A stretch of DNA of 53,040 nucleotides, from assembly GCF_000379485.1 (NCBI RefSeq), contig NZ_KB902293.1, forward strand, positions 1 through 53,040, written 5' to 3'. This DNA is from Wenxinia marina DSM 24838. GTDB lineage: Bacteria; Pseudomonadota; Alphaproteobacteria; Rhodobacterales; Rhodobacteraceae. The number at the start of each line of letters is the position of its first letter. The first letter of the stretch is position 1. Below, piece after piece: positions 1-8,500 of the stretch. The translations under genes and the position numbers were made by a program. The notes below the pieces were generated by a model. It did not search any database and was not told where the DNA came from. It was given only the letters and a program-made list of their open reading frames with translations.

Positions 1-1
1 C

Positions 2-175
2 CTCGCCGGCCTGCAGGCCTCGCGCCGGGACCCTGCCTTCGCCGCCTTCCGCGCCCGCCTCGAGGCCGCCGGAAAGCGTCCCAAGCAGGCCATCATCGCC
101 GTCGCACGCAAGCTCCTCACCGTCCTCAACGCCATGCTCCGCGACGCCAAGGACTACGCGACAGCCAACCCCTGA
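2..175 (+). CDS. IS110-family transposase, C-terminal fragment (runs off the window)
   Basis: An open frame enters from the left edge and ends at TGA 173-175, giving 57 residues. The sequence (LQASRRDPAFAAFRARLEAAGK, then VARKLLTVLNAMLR) matches the extreme C-terminus of IS110-family transposases (Transposase_20 domain), where a basic helix ending in KLLxxLNAMLR is almost invariant. IS110 enzymes are DEDD transposases that leave no terminal inverted repeats, and none is seen after the stop. The catalytic part and the insertion end lie outside the window, so it cannot be judged whether the copy is intact. Confidence 0.85.
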   Translation, partial: LAGLQASRRDPAFAAFRARLEAAGKRPKQAIIAVARKLLTVLNAMLRDAKDYATANP

Positions 176-186
176 GGTTACAGTTG

Positions 187-202
187 CCGGGTCGAGCCCG
201 GG
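187..202. repeat. CCCGGG-centred short dyad (dispersed repeat)
   Basis: CCGGGTCGAGCCCGGG forms a 5-bp stem dyad in the short gap between the IS110 fragment and the aminopeptidase stop codon. The same motif recurs at 3202-3218, 3242-3260 and 37245-37261, always between genes. It probably belongs to a dispersed palindromic family and may act as a transcription terminator. Confidence 0.5.
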
Positions 203-213
203 ACGGGCATCCT

Positions 214-1470
214 TCACACGGCCGACGCCCACTCTCCGCCGCGCATCACCGGCGTGGCGGTGCCGTCCGCGTCCAGCCCGTCGATGTCGATCTCGGCGCT
301 GCCGATCATCCAGTCCACGTGGATGATGGACGAGTTCCCGCCCGCCGCCGCCAGCGCCTCCTCGGACAGCGACGTGTCCCTGAAGCAGCCGGAATAGCAC
401 TGCCCGAGTGCGATGTGGCTCGCCGCGTTCTCGTCGAACAGCGTGTTGTAGAACAGCAGCCCCGACTGCGAGATCGGCGAGGAATGCGGCACCAGCGCCA
501 CCTCTCCGAGGCGGCGGGCGCCCTCGTCGCTGGCGAGCAGCTGCTGCAGGACCGCCTCGCCCTTCGTGGCCTTCGCCTCGACGATGGCGCCGCCCTCGAA
601 GCGGACCTCGATCCCCTCGATCAGGCTGCCCTGGTGAGCGAGCGGCTTGCTGGCGCGGACCGTGCCCTCGGCGCGGCGGGCGTGGGGCGTGGTGAAGACC
701 TCCTCGGTCGGGATGTTCGGATTGCAGACGACGCCGTTCTTCGCCTTAGACGCGCCGCCCCGCCAGGCGTGACCGTCGGCGAGGCCGAGGGTGAAGTCGG
801 TGCCGGGGCCGCTGTAGCGCAGGGCGTGGAACTGGCGGTCGGTCAGCCAGCGCTGCCGCGCCTCCAGCTCGGCGTTGTGCGCCTGCCATGCCGCGACCGG
901 ATCGGGCTCGTTCAGTCGCGAGGCGGCGAAGATCGCCTTGGCCAGCGCATCGACGGCTTCGGCGTCCGGCAGGTCGGGGAAGACCTGTTTCGCCCAGGCG
1001 GTGCCGGGATAGGCGACGATCGACCAGTTGATGTCGTGCTCGACGATGTGCTTCATCGCCGGCTTGTAGGCGAGGGAGTTCGCCTTGCCGGCGCGGGCCA
1101 CCTTGGCGGCATCCTCGCCCGACAGCAGCATCGGGTTGTCGCCCGAAATCGCCATCCGCGCCGCGCCACCCGCGAACGCCTCGGCCATGCCCTTGTACAG
1201 CCAGCCCGGCGCCCGGTCGAAGCTCTCGTCAGCGGCGTTCCGGTAGCGGGCCAGCGTCACCCCCTCGTCCGCGAGGATCGGCGTCACGAGGCCGGCACCG
1301 GCGCGGTAGGCGGCGGCGGCGACGCGGCGCACCAGCGGCAGCGCGCCGGTGGGGGCGGTGAGGACGAGGTCCTGCCCGGGCTGCAGGTTCAGCCCCACCT
1401 TCACCGCCACCTCGGCGAGGCGGTCGAGCATCTGCGGATCGGGGGTCAGGTCGGCGACGGCGGGGTCCAT
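214..1470 (-). CDS. M29-family metallo-aminopeptidase
   Basis: The 418-residue protein has the usual length of M29 aminopeptidases (AmpS, PepS, aminopeptidase T), cytosolic enzymes that remove N-terminal amino acids using a two-metal centre. The family signature NIPTEEVFTTP, which carries metal-binding glutamates, is present at about residues 250-260. Downstream are VPHSSPISQSG, LFDENAASHIALG and HVDWMIGS, containing the remaining His, Glu and Asp ligands. The N-terminus ([21 protein letters not shown]) is also typical. ATG at 1470 is the natural start. The gene is transcribed toward the IS110 fragment and is monocistronic as far as visible. Confidence 0.93.
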   Translation of the reverse strand: MDPAVADLTPDPQMLDRLAEVAVKVGLNLQPGQDLVLTAPTGALPLVRRVAAAAYRAGAGLVTPILADEGVTLARYRNAADESFDRAPGWLYKGMAEAFAGGAARMAISGDNPMLLSGEDAAKVARAGKANSLAYKPAMKHIVEHDINWSIVAYPGTAWAKQVFPDLPDAEAVDALAKAIFAASRLNEPDPVAAWQAHNAELEARQRWLTDRQFHALRYSGPGTDFTLGLADGHAWRGGASKAKNGVVCNPNIPTEEVFTTPHARRAEGTVRASKPLAHQGSLIEGIEVRFEGGAIVEAKATKGEAVLQQLLASDEGARRLGEVALVPHSSPISQSGLLFYNTLFDENAASHIALGQCYSGCFRDTSLSEEALAAAGGNSSIIHVDWMIGSAEIDIDGLDADGTATPVMRGGEWASAV

Positions 1471-1832
1471 CTTCGGCGCTCCTTCGGTCTTCGGGTCGTG
1501 CCAGACCTAGGCCGCGACACGGACGGGCGCCAGCCTGCCGTCGCGGGGCAATTCGCTCGTCAGGTACGTCTGCGCCATTGACCTGCGAATCACCCCTCCG
1601 CTATATGTTGCGAACGGCGGGGCGCCGGACCTACTCCTAGCATTCCCGGCACCCCCACGAAGGCGCAAGACGCGACCGCACTTCCGGGCGTGAGTTATGA
1701 CGGCGGGGACAAACGGGGGCCGAACCAACGGCCCCCTCCCGCTCCTGCCGACCCGTCACGCCGACGGCAGACCGCGCGCCGGCGTATTTGGGTGACATGC
1801 GAAGGGGGAGCGCTCGGCCTCCGTTTCCGGCG
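1471..1832. other. Intergenic region with a possible small ORF and a GTATTTG box
   Basis: This 362-bp gap separates the aminopeptidase from zapE. On the minus strand a 23-codon frame at 1507-1578 (MAQTYLTSELP...VRVAA) follows a GGAGGGG sequence, and a CATATA box lies just upstream of that. A longer frame continues through an in-frame GTG. No homology is recognised, so it is not called as a gene. At 1784-1804 lies a copy of the GTATTTG(G/A)GTGACATGC repeat that also occurs at 39095. Nothing else is evident. Confidence 0.5.
1784..1804 (+). repeat. GTATTTG-box dispersed repeat, copy 1
   Basis: GTATTTGGGTGACATGC here and GTATTTGAGTGACATGC at 39095 differ by one base over 17. Copy 1 lies just past the 3' end of zapE and copy 2 just past the 3' end of epmA. 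A related box, GTATTTGGAGCAAGAT, lies at 35424 upstream of serB. Boxes of this kind are common between genes in Rhodobacterales genomes. Their role is unknown. Confidence 0.55.
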
Positions 1833-2897
1833 TCAGACCCGGCCCCAGCCGGGCGACTGCATCTCGGCCAGCCGGCTCGCCGTGCGGCCGAACTCGAAGC
1901 TCCCCTCGCCCTCGACGTACAGCATCTCCGGCGGGGCCGCGGCGGAACAGAACAGCGCGACCTTGCCCTCGTATAGCGCGTCGACCAGCGTCACGAACCG
2001 CTTCGCCTGGTTGAAGTTGTCGGCGGACAGCTGCGGGATCTCGTCGATCAGCAGCACCCGCGCCACCTCGGCCAGCGCCAGGTAGTCGGCGGGGCCGAGG
2101 GGGCGGCCGCACAGGTCGTAGAAGGTGGCGCGTGCGGCGCCGTCGTGGAAGGCGGGGATCTCGACCTCGCGGCCGAGCACGCGCAGCACCTCGGGCCGGC
2201 TCTCGCCGCCGGTCAGATCCTGCCAGACGGCGTTCATCGCCGACCGCGCGTCCGCCCCGAGCGGGGTGAAATAGCGCCGGTCGTCGCCGCCCCGGCCCTG
2301 CCGGTGGTCGGCGCCGGCGCCGATTTCCACCACCTCCATCCGCTCCTTCAGGAGCTGGATGAAGGGCAGGAAGATCTGCCGGTTCAGGCCGTCCTTGTAG
2401 AGGTCGTCCGGCGGGCGGTTCGAGGTGGTGACGACGGTCACCCCGGCGTCGAACAGGCGCTGGAACAGCCGGCCGACGATCATCGCGTCGGTGATGTCGG
2501 TGATCTGCATCTCGTCGAAGGCGAGGAAGCGCACGCCCTCGGCGATATCCTCGGCCACCGGTTTGATGGCGTCGTCGACACCGCGCTTGCGGGCCTCGGT
2601 CATGCCGCGGTGGACGCGCTGCATGAAGGCGTGGAAGTGCTGCCGCTCCTTCGGGACGTCCACCTCGGCGAAGGCGAGGTCCATCAGCATCGACTTGCCG
2701 CGCCCGACGCCGCCCCAGAGGTAGAGGCCCTTCACCGGCTCGGGCTGCCTGCGGCCGAAGAGGCTGCGCTTGGCGGGGCGGGAGTCGGCGAGTTCGGCGA
2801 CGATCCGGTCGAGATGCGGCAGCACGGCCTCCTGCACCGGGTCCGCCGTGAGGTGCCCCTCTTCGATCCGGGCGCGGTATCTGTCGCTGACGCTCAT
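1833..2897 (-). CDS. zapE: Cell division protein ZapE (AFG1-like ATPase)
   Basis: The 354-residue AFG1/ZapE-family P-loop ATPase shows Walker A GGVGRGKSM near residue 80, Walker B FLAFDEMQITD near 150, and the sensor-like VTTSNRPPDDLYKDGLNR stretch that marks this family. ZapE associates with the Z-ring in Gram-negative bacteria, and the yeast homologue Afg1 acts in mitochondrial protein quality control. ATG at 2897 gives the usual N-terminus (MSVSDRYRARIEEGHLTADP). In many Rhodobacterales mdh follows zapE; here it is replaced by a gap and the aminopeptidase. Confidence 0.93.
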   Translation of the reverse strand: MSVSDRYRARIEEGHLTADPVQEAVLPHLDRIVAELADSRPAKRSLFGRRQPEPVKGLYLWGGVGRGKSMLMDLAFAEVDVPKERQHFHAFMQRVHRGMTEARKRGVDDAIKPVAEDIAEGVRFLAFDEMQITDITDAMIVGRLFQRLFDAGVTVVTTSNRPPDDLYKDGLNRQIFLPFIQLLKERMEVVEIGAGADHRQGRGGDDRRYFTPLGADARSAMNAVWQDLTGGESRPEVLRVLGREVEIPAFHDGAARATFYDLCGRPLGPADYLALAEVARVLLIDEIPQLSADNFNQAKRFVTLVDALYEGKVALFCSAAAPPEMLYVEGEGSFEFGRTASRLAEMQSPGWGRV

Positions 2898-2978
2898 GGC
2901 GGGCAGAGGTAGCCCGGTCGGGAGCGGGAGGAAAGGCGAGGCGAAGGCGGGGCATCCCTCGGCAGAAGTCGGAACGCG

Positions 2979-3142
2979 GGACGGAGGGCGGCGTCTGGCC
3001 GCGGTCAGACGCTCCGACGTGTCGGTATCGGCGCTTTATCTCGCCGCCCCGCACGACTTCGACCGTCTCGCAGGTGGCGCGGAAGCGTCTGGCCGGGGGG
3101 CGGCCAGACGCTGCCCGGGCCGCTTCGCGGCTGATTCCGGGC
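2979..3142 (+). repeat. 164-bp palindrome-bearing intergenic repeat, copy A
   Basis: This block and 5413-5576 on the minus strand are copies of one element, roughly 85 percent identical by eye and of equal length. Each has two hairpins of the form GCGTCTG...CAGACGC separated by a core containing CTTTATCTCGCCGCCCC or its near match. Copy A lies downstream of pbpC and copy B upstream of it, in opposite orientation, so pbpC sits inside a long-range inverted repeat. A diverged third copy is at about 11200-11325. No coding content is seen between 2898 and 3303. Confidence 0.8.
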
Positions 3143-3201
3143 GGGGGCTCGGACGCGAACACGTCCCGGTTCAACCAGGCGGCGCTCGTCGCGACACCCG
3201 T

Positions 3202-3260
3202 CCCGGGCTCGACCCGGGACCTCGCGCAGCTTGGCTCCGGGCCCCGGGTCAGGCCCGGGG
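3202..3260. repeat. Pair of CCCGGG-centred dyads after pbpC
   Basis: Two adjacent palindromes, CCCGGGCTCGACCCGGG (3202-3218) and CCCCGGGTCAGGCCCGGGG (3242-3260), lie 44-100 bp beyond the pbpC stop. They match the dyads at 187 and 37245. They could form stable hairpins in the pbpC transcript and end transcription, though no U-run follows. Confidence 0.5.
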
Positions 3261-3303
3261 CGTGCGTCAAGGGTGGCAGGGGTCGCGGCAAGCCGCACCG
3301 CCC

Positions 3304-5358
3304 CTATCGCAGCTCCACCTCCGCCCGGGCGCTGCGGCCCTCCGCGTCGATCACCGTCAGCGCGGCGAAGCCCGGCCCCAGCCCGTCGACCCAGACCTCG
3401 CGGCGGTGCGTGCGCGCCACCGGCGCGCCGTCGGCCAGCCAGACGAACGGCCCGGTGCCGTCGCGGACGCGCAGCGCAAGTCCCTCGCCCTCGACCACCG
3501 CGCCGTCGGGCGGGAAGGCGATGGCGGGGGAGTCGGGGTCCGCCACTTCCGGCGGGCGGAAGCGGCGGAGCGGCGGCGGCAGGTCGGCATTGCCGACGAT
3601 GAGCGTCGCGGCGGGCGGCGGCGGCAGCGGCTCCACCGGGCCCAGCCGCTCGAACGCGGCGAACATGACCGGCGCGGCGAGGCCGCCGCCGAAGGCGCCG
3701 GGCACCGGCGTGCCGTCCGCCCGGCCCATCCAGACGCCGACGAGGTGCCGCCCGTCGAAGCCCATCGCCCAGGCGTCGCGGTGGCCGTAGGAGGTGCCGG
3801 TCTTGAACGCCACGCCATCGGCGCGGACACCGTGGGGGCGCGGCGTCTCGCGCAGGATGTCGGCGACCTGCCAAGCGGCGGTGTCGGCCATCAGGCGGGC
3901 GGGGCGCCAGCCCTCCGACCTCTCGGGCCGGGCGCGCAGGTCGATGGCGCGGCCGCCGTTGGCGATGCCGCCGTAGGTCTCCATCAGGTCAGTGAGGGTC
4001 ATCCCGAGCCCGCCGAGGATCACGGCCAGCCCCGGCGCCTCGCCCCGGGGCAGGCGCGGCTCGGCCCCCGCGCGACGGAGCGCGGCCATCAGGTGCGGCA
4101 CGCCGAGGGCGTCGGCCACGCTGACCGCCGGCACGTTCAGCGACCATTGCAGCGCCTGCCGCACCCGCACCTCGCCGCGGTAGAGGCCGTCGAAGTTCTG
4201 CGGCCGGTAGCCGTCGAAATCGACCGGCCGGTCGGCGATCAGCGTCTCGGGGTGCAGCAGGCCGCGGTCGAAGGCGAGGCCGTAGATCAGCGGCTTCAGC
4301 GTCGAGCCGGGGGAACGGGGGGCGACCGTCATGTCGACGAAGCCCTGCCGCAGGTCGCCCTCGTAGGCGGCGGAGCCGACGCTCGCCAGGATTTCGCCGG
4401 TCGTGTGGTCCGCGACCATCAGCGCGACCTGCAGCCGCTCCGGCCCTTCCGCCACCGTCTCCGCCGCCAGCGCCTCCAGCCGGGTCTGCAGGTCCGCGTC
4501 GATCGTGGTGCGGTGGACCGGCGCGAGCGGGTCCCCGATCAGCAGGCGGTCGGCGAGGTGCGGCGCCAGCAGCGGGAACGGCCGGCGGACGGCGGGCGAG
4601 GGTTCGGTGAGGGCGGCGCGGGCGGCGTCGCCGGTGAGGATGCCGTCCCGGACCATCCGGGCGAGCACGCGGTCGCGGGCGGCGTGGGCGGCCTGCGGGT
4701 GGCGGTCGGGGCGCCGGCTCTCGGGCGCCTGCGGGATCGCAACGAGGAGGGCAGCCTCGGCCTCGGTCAGCCGCGCCGGCGGGCGGCCGAACCAGGCGTA
4801 GCTGGCGGCGCGCACGCCCTCGAGGTTGCCGCCGAAGGGCGCGCGGTCGAGGTAGAGGCTGAGGATCTGCTCCTTGGTCAGCACCCGCTCCAGCGCCAGC
4901 GCGACGCGCATCTGCCGCAGCTTGCCCTGCCACGCGCCGGTGCCCGAATCCTCCAGCAGGCGGGCGACCTGCATCGTCAGGGTGGACCCGCCGGAGACGA
5001 TGCCGCCATTTCGGACCGCCTGGTAGACGGCGCGGGTCATGGCGCGCAGGTCGACGCCGCCATGGTTCCAGAACCGCTTGTCCTCGTAGCGGACGAGCAT
5101 GTCGATGTAGCCGGGATCGACCTCCGTCAGCGTCGCTGCGAGACGCCAGCGGCCGTCGTCGACCGTGTAGGCGCGCAGGAGCGTACCGTCGCGGGCGAGG
5201 ACCTCGGTCGAGTAGGTCGTCGCGAGCGGCGGCAGGACGGTGGCGTCGATCCAGCGGTCGAAGGCGTCGCGGGCGGCGGCGGTCGCCCAGAGGACGAGCG
5301 CCAGCGCGACGAGCCAGCCGGCGCCGGTGCGGGGGCGGCGGGTGCGGGTGCGGGTCAT
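3304..5358 (-). CDS. pbpC: Penicillin-binding protein 1C (bifunctional peptidoglycan synthase)
   Basis: The protein is an inner-membrane enzyme with an N-terminal transmembrane segment (GWLVALALVLWATAA), then a GT51 glycosyltransferase domain (EDKRFWNHGGVD and GGSTLTMQVARLL), then a transpeptidase domain with SPGSTLKP (catalytic Ser), SLN and KTG, and a PBP1C-type C-terminal domain over the last 85 residues. It is slightly shorter than E. coli PbpC (770 residues). The ATG start at 5358 gives 684 residues; a TTG four codons upstream is possible. The next gene upstream on the same strand encodes an alpha-2-macroglobulin, the usual partner of PbpC, thought to trap proteases that breach the outer membrane while PBP1C repairs the wall. 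Confidence 0.95.
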   Translation of the reverse strand: MTRTRTRRPRTGAGWLVALALVLWATAAARDAFDRWIDATVLPPLATTYSTEVLARDGTLLRAYTVDDGRWRLAATLTEVDPGYIDMLVRYEDKRFWNHGGVDLRAMTRAVYQAVRNGGIVSGGSTLTMQVARLLEDSGTGAWQGKLRQMRVALALERVLTKEQILSLYLDRAPFGGNLEGVRAASYAWFGRPPARLTEAEAALLVAIPQAPESRRPDRHPQAAHAARDRVLARMVRDGILTGDAARAALTEPSPAVRRPFPLLAPHLADRLLIGDPLAPVHRTTIDADLQTRLEALAAETVAEGPERLQVALMVADHTTGEILASVGSAAYEGDLRQGFVDMTVAPRSPGSTLKPLIYGLAFDRGLLHPETLIADRPVDFDGYRPQNFDGLYRGEVRVRQALQWSLNVPAVSVADALGVPHLMAALRRAGAEPRLPRGEAPGLAVILGGLGMTLTDLMETYGGIANGGRAIDLRARPERSEGWRPARLMADTAAWQVADILRETPRPHGVRADGVAFKTGTSYGHRDAWAMGFDGRHLVGVWMGRADGTPVPGAFGGGLAAPVMFAAFERLGPVEPLPPPPAATLIVGNADLPPPLRRFRPPEVADPDSPAIAFPPDGAVVEGEGLALRVRDGTGPFVWLADGAPVARTHRREVWVDGLGPGFAALTVIDAEGRSARAEVELR

Positions 5359-5412
5359 GGGACGAGGCAAATCTCGGCTCGGTCAGCCTTTCCGCGTCGC
5401 AGTACCGACCAG

Positions 5413-5576
5413 CCCGGAATCAGCCGCGCAAGCGGCCCGGGCAGCGTCTGGCCGCCCCCCGGCCAGACGCTTCCTCGCCACCTGCGCATCACCTCAATGT
5501 CGTCCGGGGCGGCGAGATAAAACGCGGACCCCGACCGTCGGAGCGTCTGTCCGCGGCCAGACGCTGCCCTCCGTCG
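5413..5576 (-). repeat. 164-bp palindrome-bearing intergenic repeat, copy B
   Basis: This is the reverse-oriented partner of the repeat at 2979-3142 and fills most of the gap between the alpha-2-macroglobulin gene and pbpC. It keeps both GCGTCTG...CAGACGC hairpins; the larger one has a GGCCGGGGGGCGGCC core identical to copy A. If transcribed with the operon, its hairpins could reduce read-through from the protease inhibitor gene into pbpC. Confidence 0.8.
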
Positions 5577-5599
5577 CACTTCTGGACGGGAAGGAGCCG

Positions 5600-8500
5600 T
5601 CACTGCGTCACCGTCACCGTCCCGCTCTCCGTGCGGGCACGCATCTGCGGGCGGTACATGTCCTCGACGCTCGCCGCGGCGTGGTGGTACGTCCCCGGCG
5701 TCACGGCGCGGACGATGTAGGCCAGCCGGAACGGCTCGTCCGAACGCCAGTTCACGGCGCCGAGGAACCGGTCCTGCCGGAACTCGGCCGTCTCGCCGCG
5801 GACCGGGTCCAGCCAGTCCATCGCCCGGATGTCGCCGCCGCGCAGCAGGTTCGGGTTGTCGATCTCGAACCCCGCCGGGAGCGGGTCGGTCACCATCAGC
5901 CGCGCCTCCTGCCGGCCGAACGGTTGCACCGTCAGGACGACGACGAGGCGGGCGCCGGCGGCGACGCTCTCGGGCGAGGCGGGCGCGCCCTCCAGCGTGT
6001 AGTATTCGCGCGTGATCGCATAGCCGTTGCCGCCCGCGGGCTCCGGCTCGGCCGGGACGCCGAAGGTGGTGACCGTCAGCTCGATCCCGTCGTCCGTGTT
6101 GGCGACCAGCAGCGGATCGGCCCCCTCCCCGTCCTGCCGCAAGCGCACCAAGAGGCCGGCCGGCGGCGCGCCGTTCACCAGCACGCCCGTCGCGCGCATG
6201 TCGTCGACGAGGGCGTTGGCCGCCATCAGCTGCCACACCGCCTCCTGCGTGGACACGGGGCCGCCCGCGACCGGCAGCCGCGCGGCGAGCGCCTCGCGGT
6301 TCACCGCGTCGGAGCCGACCTCGACCGCCAGCGCCAGCACGGCGGCGGCGTCGCGGCGCTGGGTGCCGTAGTCGGCGCGCCAGATCGAGACGTCGGGCTC
6401 CGGCGGGGCGTTCAGCAGCATCCCCTGCGCCTGCCGGAACATCGCGTCGGCCCGCAGCTGGTCGCCGTAGGTCGCCAGCGCGGCGCCGAGCTGGGCGGAG
6501 CCGAGCGGCGTGGTGAAGGCCTGGCTCCGCTCGTCCACGTAGTAGCGCAGGTCGCCCACCGCCGCCGCGCCCTCGCGGGCCAGCACCAGGAGGGCGTAGG
6601 CGATGTCCTCGCCGCCGGTCTCGAAGTCGCCGGCGTAGTTCACCTGGTTGCGCAGGTTGTCGATCGCGCTGGCGAACGCGGTCTCGGGCACATCGTGCCC
6701 GCGCGCGCGGGCGCGGGACAGGAAGTCGGTCACGTAGGCGTCGAGCCACAGGTCGCCCGAGGACGGCCCCCACATGCCGAAGGCACCGTTCGCCGACTGG
6801 TTGGCGAGGATGGCGAGGATCGCGCGATCGATCCGCTCCTCCAGCTCCGCCTCGGTGCCGAGGCCCAGCGCCTCCGCCACGTCGTTCACGTAGAGGAGCG
6901 GCAGGGCGCGGGACGTCAGCTGCTCGGTACAGCCGTAGGGATAGCGGTCGAGCGTGGCGAGAAGGCCGGGCGCGTCGAACCGCGCCAGCGGGCCGACCGA
7001 CAGGGTGGCGGTGCCGGAGCCTTCGCGCAGGCCGGCAAAGACCTGGTCGTCGAAGGTGAAGGTCTGGTCCGGGCCGAGGGTCAGGCGCGAGGTGCGGCTG
7101 ATCTCGGGGTCCTGGTACTGGACCGGGATGGTCAGCTCCTTGACGTAGCGGGCGCCATCGGGGTCCGTCAGGGCGATCTCGATGGTCGCCAGCCCCGGCT
7201 CCCCGGCGGTCAGCGGGATGCGCAGGGCGGTCTTTGCGCCCTCGGCGATCTGCACGGCGCCGGGGACGGACGCCTGATCCAGCGTCACGCCGTCGGCCGA
7301 AAGGTCGAGGCCGAAGCCGCCGGTCGGGCCTTCGGTATGGACGATCTCCAGCAGCAGCCGGCTCTCGTCGCCGGGCGTCAGGAAGCGGGGGACGCTGGCG
7401 GTCACCACGACCGGGTCGCGGACCACCACGTCCTGCGACGCGCTGCCGACGCCGCGCGGGCTCCACGCCACGGCCATCAGGCGGACGGTGCCGTTGAAGG
7501 CGGGCATGCGGAACGTCGCCTGAGCGGTCCCGTCGGCGCCGACCTCCACCGGGCCGGTGAAGTAGGCGACCAGCTCCTCGGTCGGGGGCGGCGCCTCCAT
7601 CCGCATCTGGCCGCCGGCGTCGCCGCCGGTGCGGACGATGCCCTGCGCCCCGGTCATGCCGTCGATCAGCCGGCCGTAGACATCGCGCAGCTCCACGCCG
7701 AGGCGGCGCTGGCCGAAATAATGGCCTTCGGGGTCCGGCGCCTCGAAACCGGTGAGGTTGAGAATGCCGACATCGACGGCGGCGAGCGTGACGTACGCCG
7801 TCTCGCCCGGCGCCACGCCCTCGACCTGCACCGCCACCTCCAGCGGCGCGCGGGGCGCCGCCTCGCCGACGACGGACACCGCCACGTCCAGATCCCGCTC
7901 GCCCGGCGCCACCGGCGCGTAGGCGAGGCCAAGCGCGCGCGAGGGGTTGCGGCTTTCGCCGAGATCCATCGGGCGGATGACGCTGGCGGTAACGTAGGCG
8001 CCGGCGCCCCACTCCTCGGTCACCGGCAGCTCGATCACGGTTTCTCCGGCGGGCACCTCGACCGTCCGCAGGCCGATCACCCGGTCGGACAGGACGGAGA
8101 TGACGGCGAGGCCCGGCTCGCGCGGGACGAGGCGCAGGCGGGCGGTGTCGCCGACGGCGTAGTCCTCGGCGTCGAGGGACAGCTCCAGGAAGTCGGGGCT
8201 GTCGCCGGCGTCGGCGGCGCCGTACCAGCCGGCCCAGAACTCGGTCGAGGCGGCGGCGTAGGGGTTGCCGACGCGCTCCACCACCAGCTCGTAATGGCCC
8301 CATTCCACCGGCGCGGACACCTCCACCGGCTGCGCGCCCAGCGTCTCGGTGCCGCTGGCCACCCGCTCGCGCCGGGTCACGGGCTCCCAGTTCCACGAGC
8401 CGCCGACCTGGTACCACTGGTAGCGGCGGTCGATGCGATTGACGGACCACTCCACCTGCATCGGCTGTGGCGCGAGGTCCGGGCCGAGGCCGATCAGCGC

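Noticed and set aside
1507-1578. 23-codon leader peptide or small protein upstream of the aminopeptidase
   Set aside because: Ribosome-binding spacing is poor and no homology or regulatory logic is visible; recorded only within the intergenic entry.
2770-5520. Plus-strand frame of 916 codons opposite zapE and pbpC
   Set aside because: Shadow frame; pbpC and zapE motifs are intact on the minus strand.
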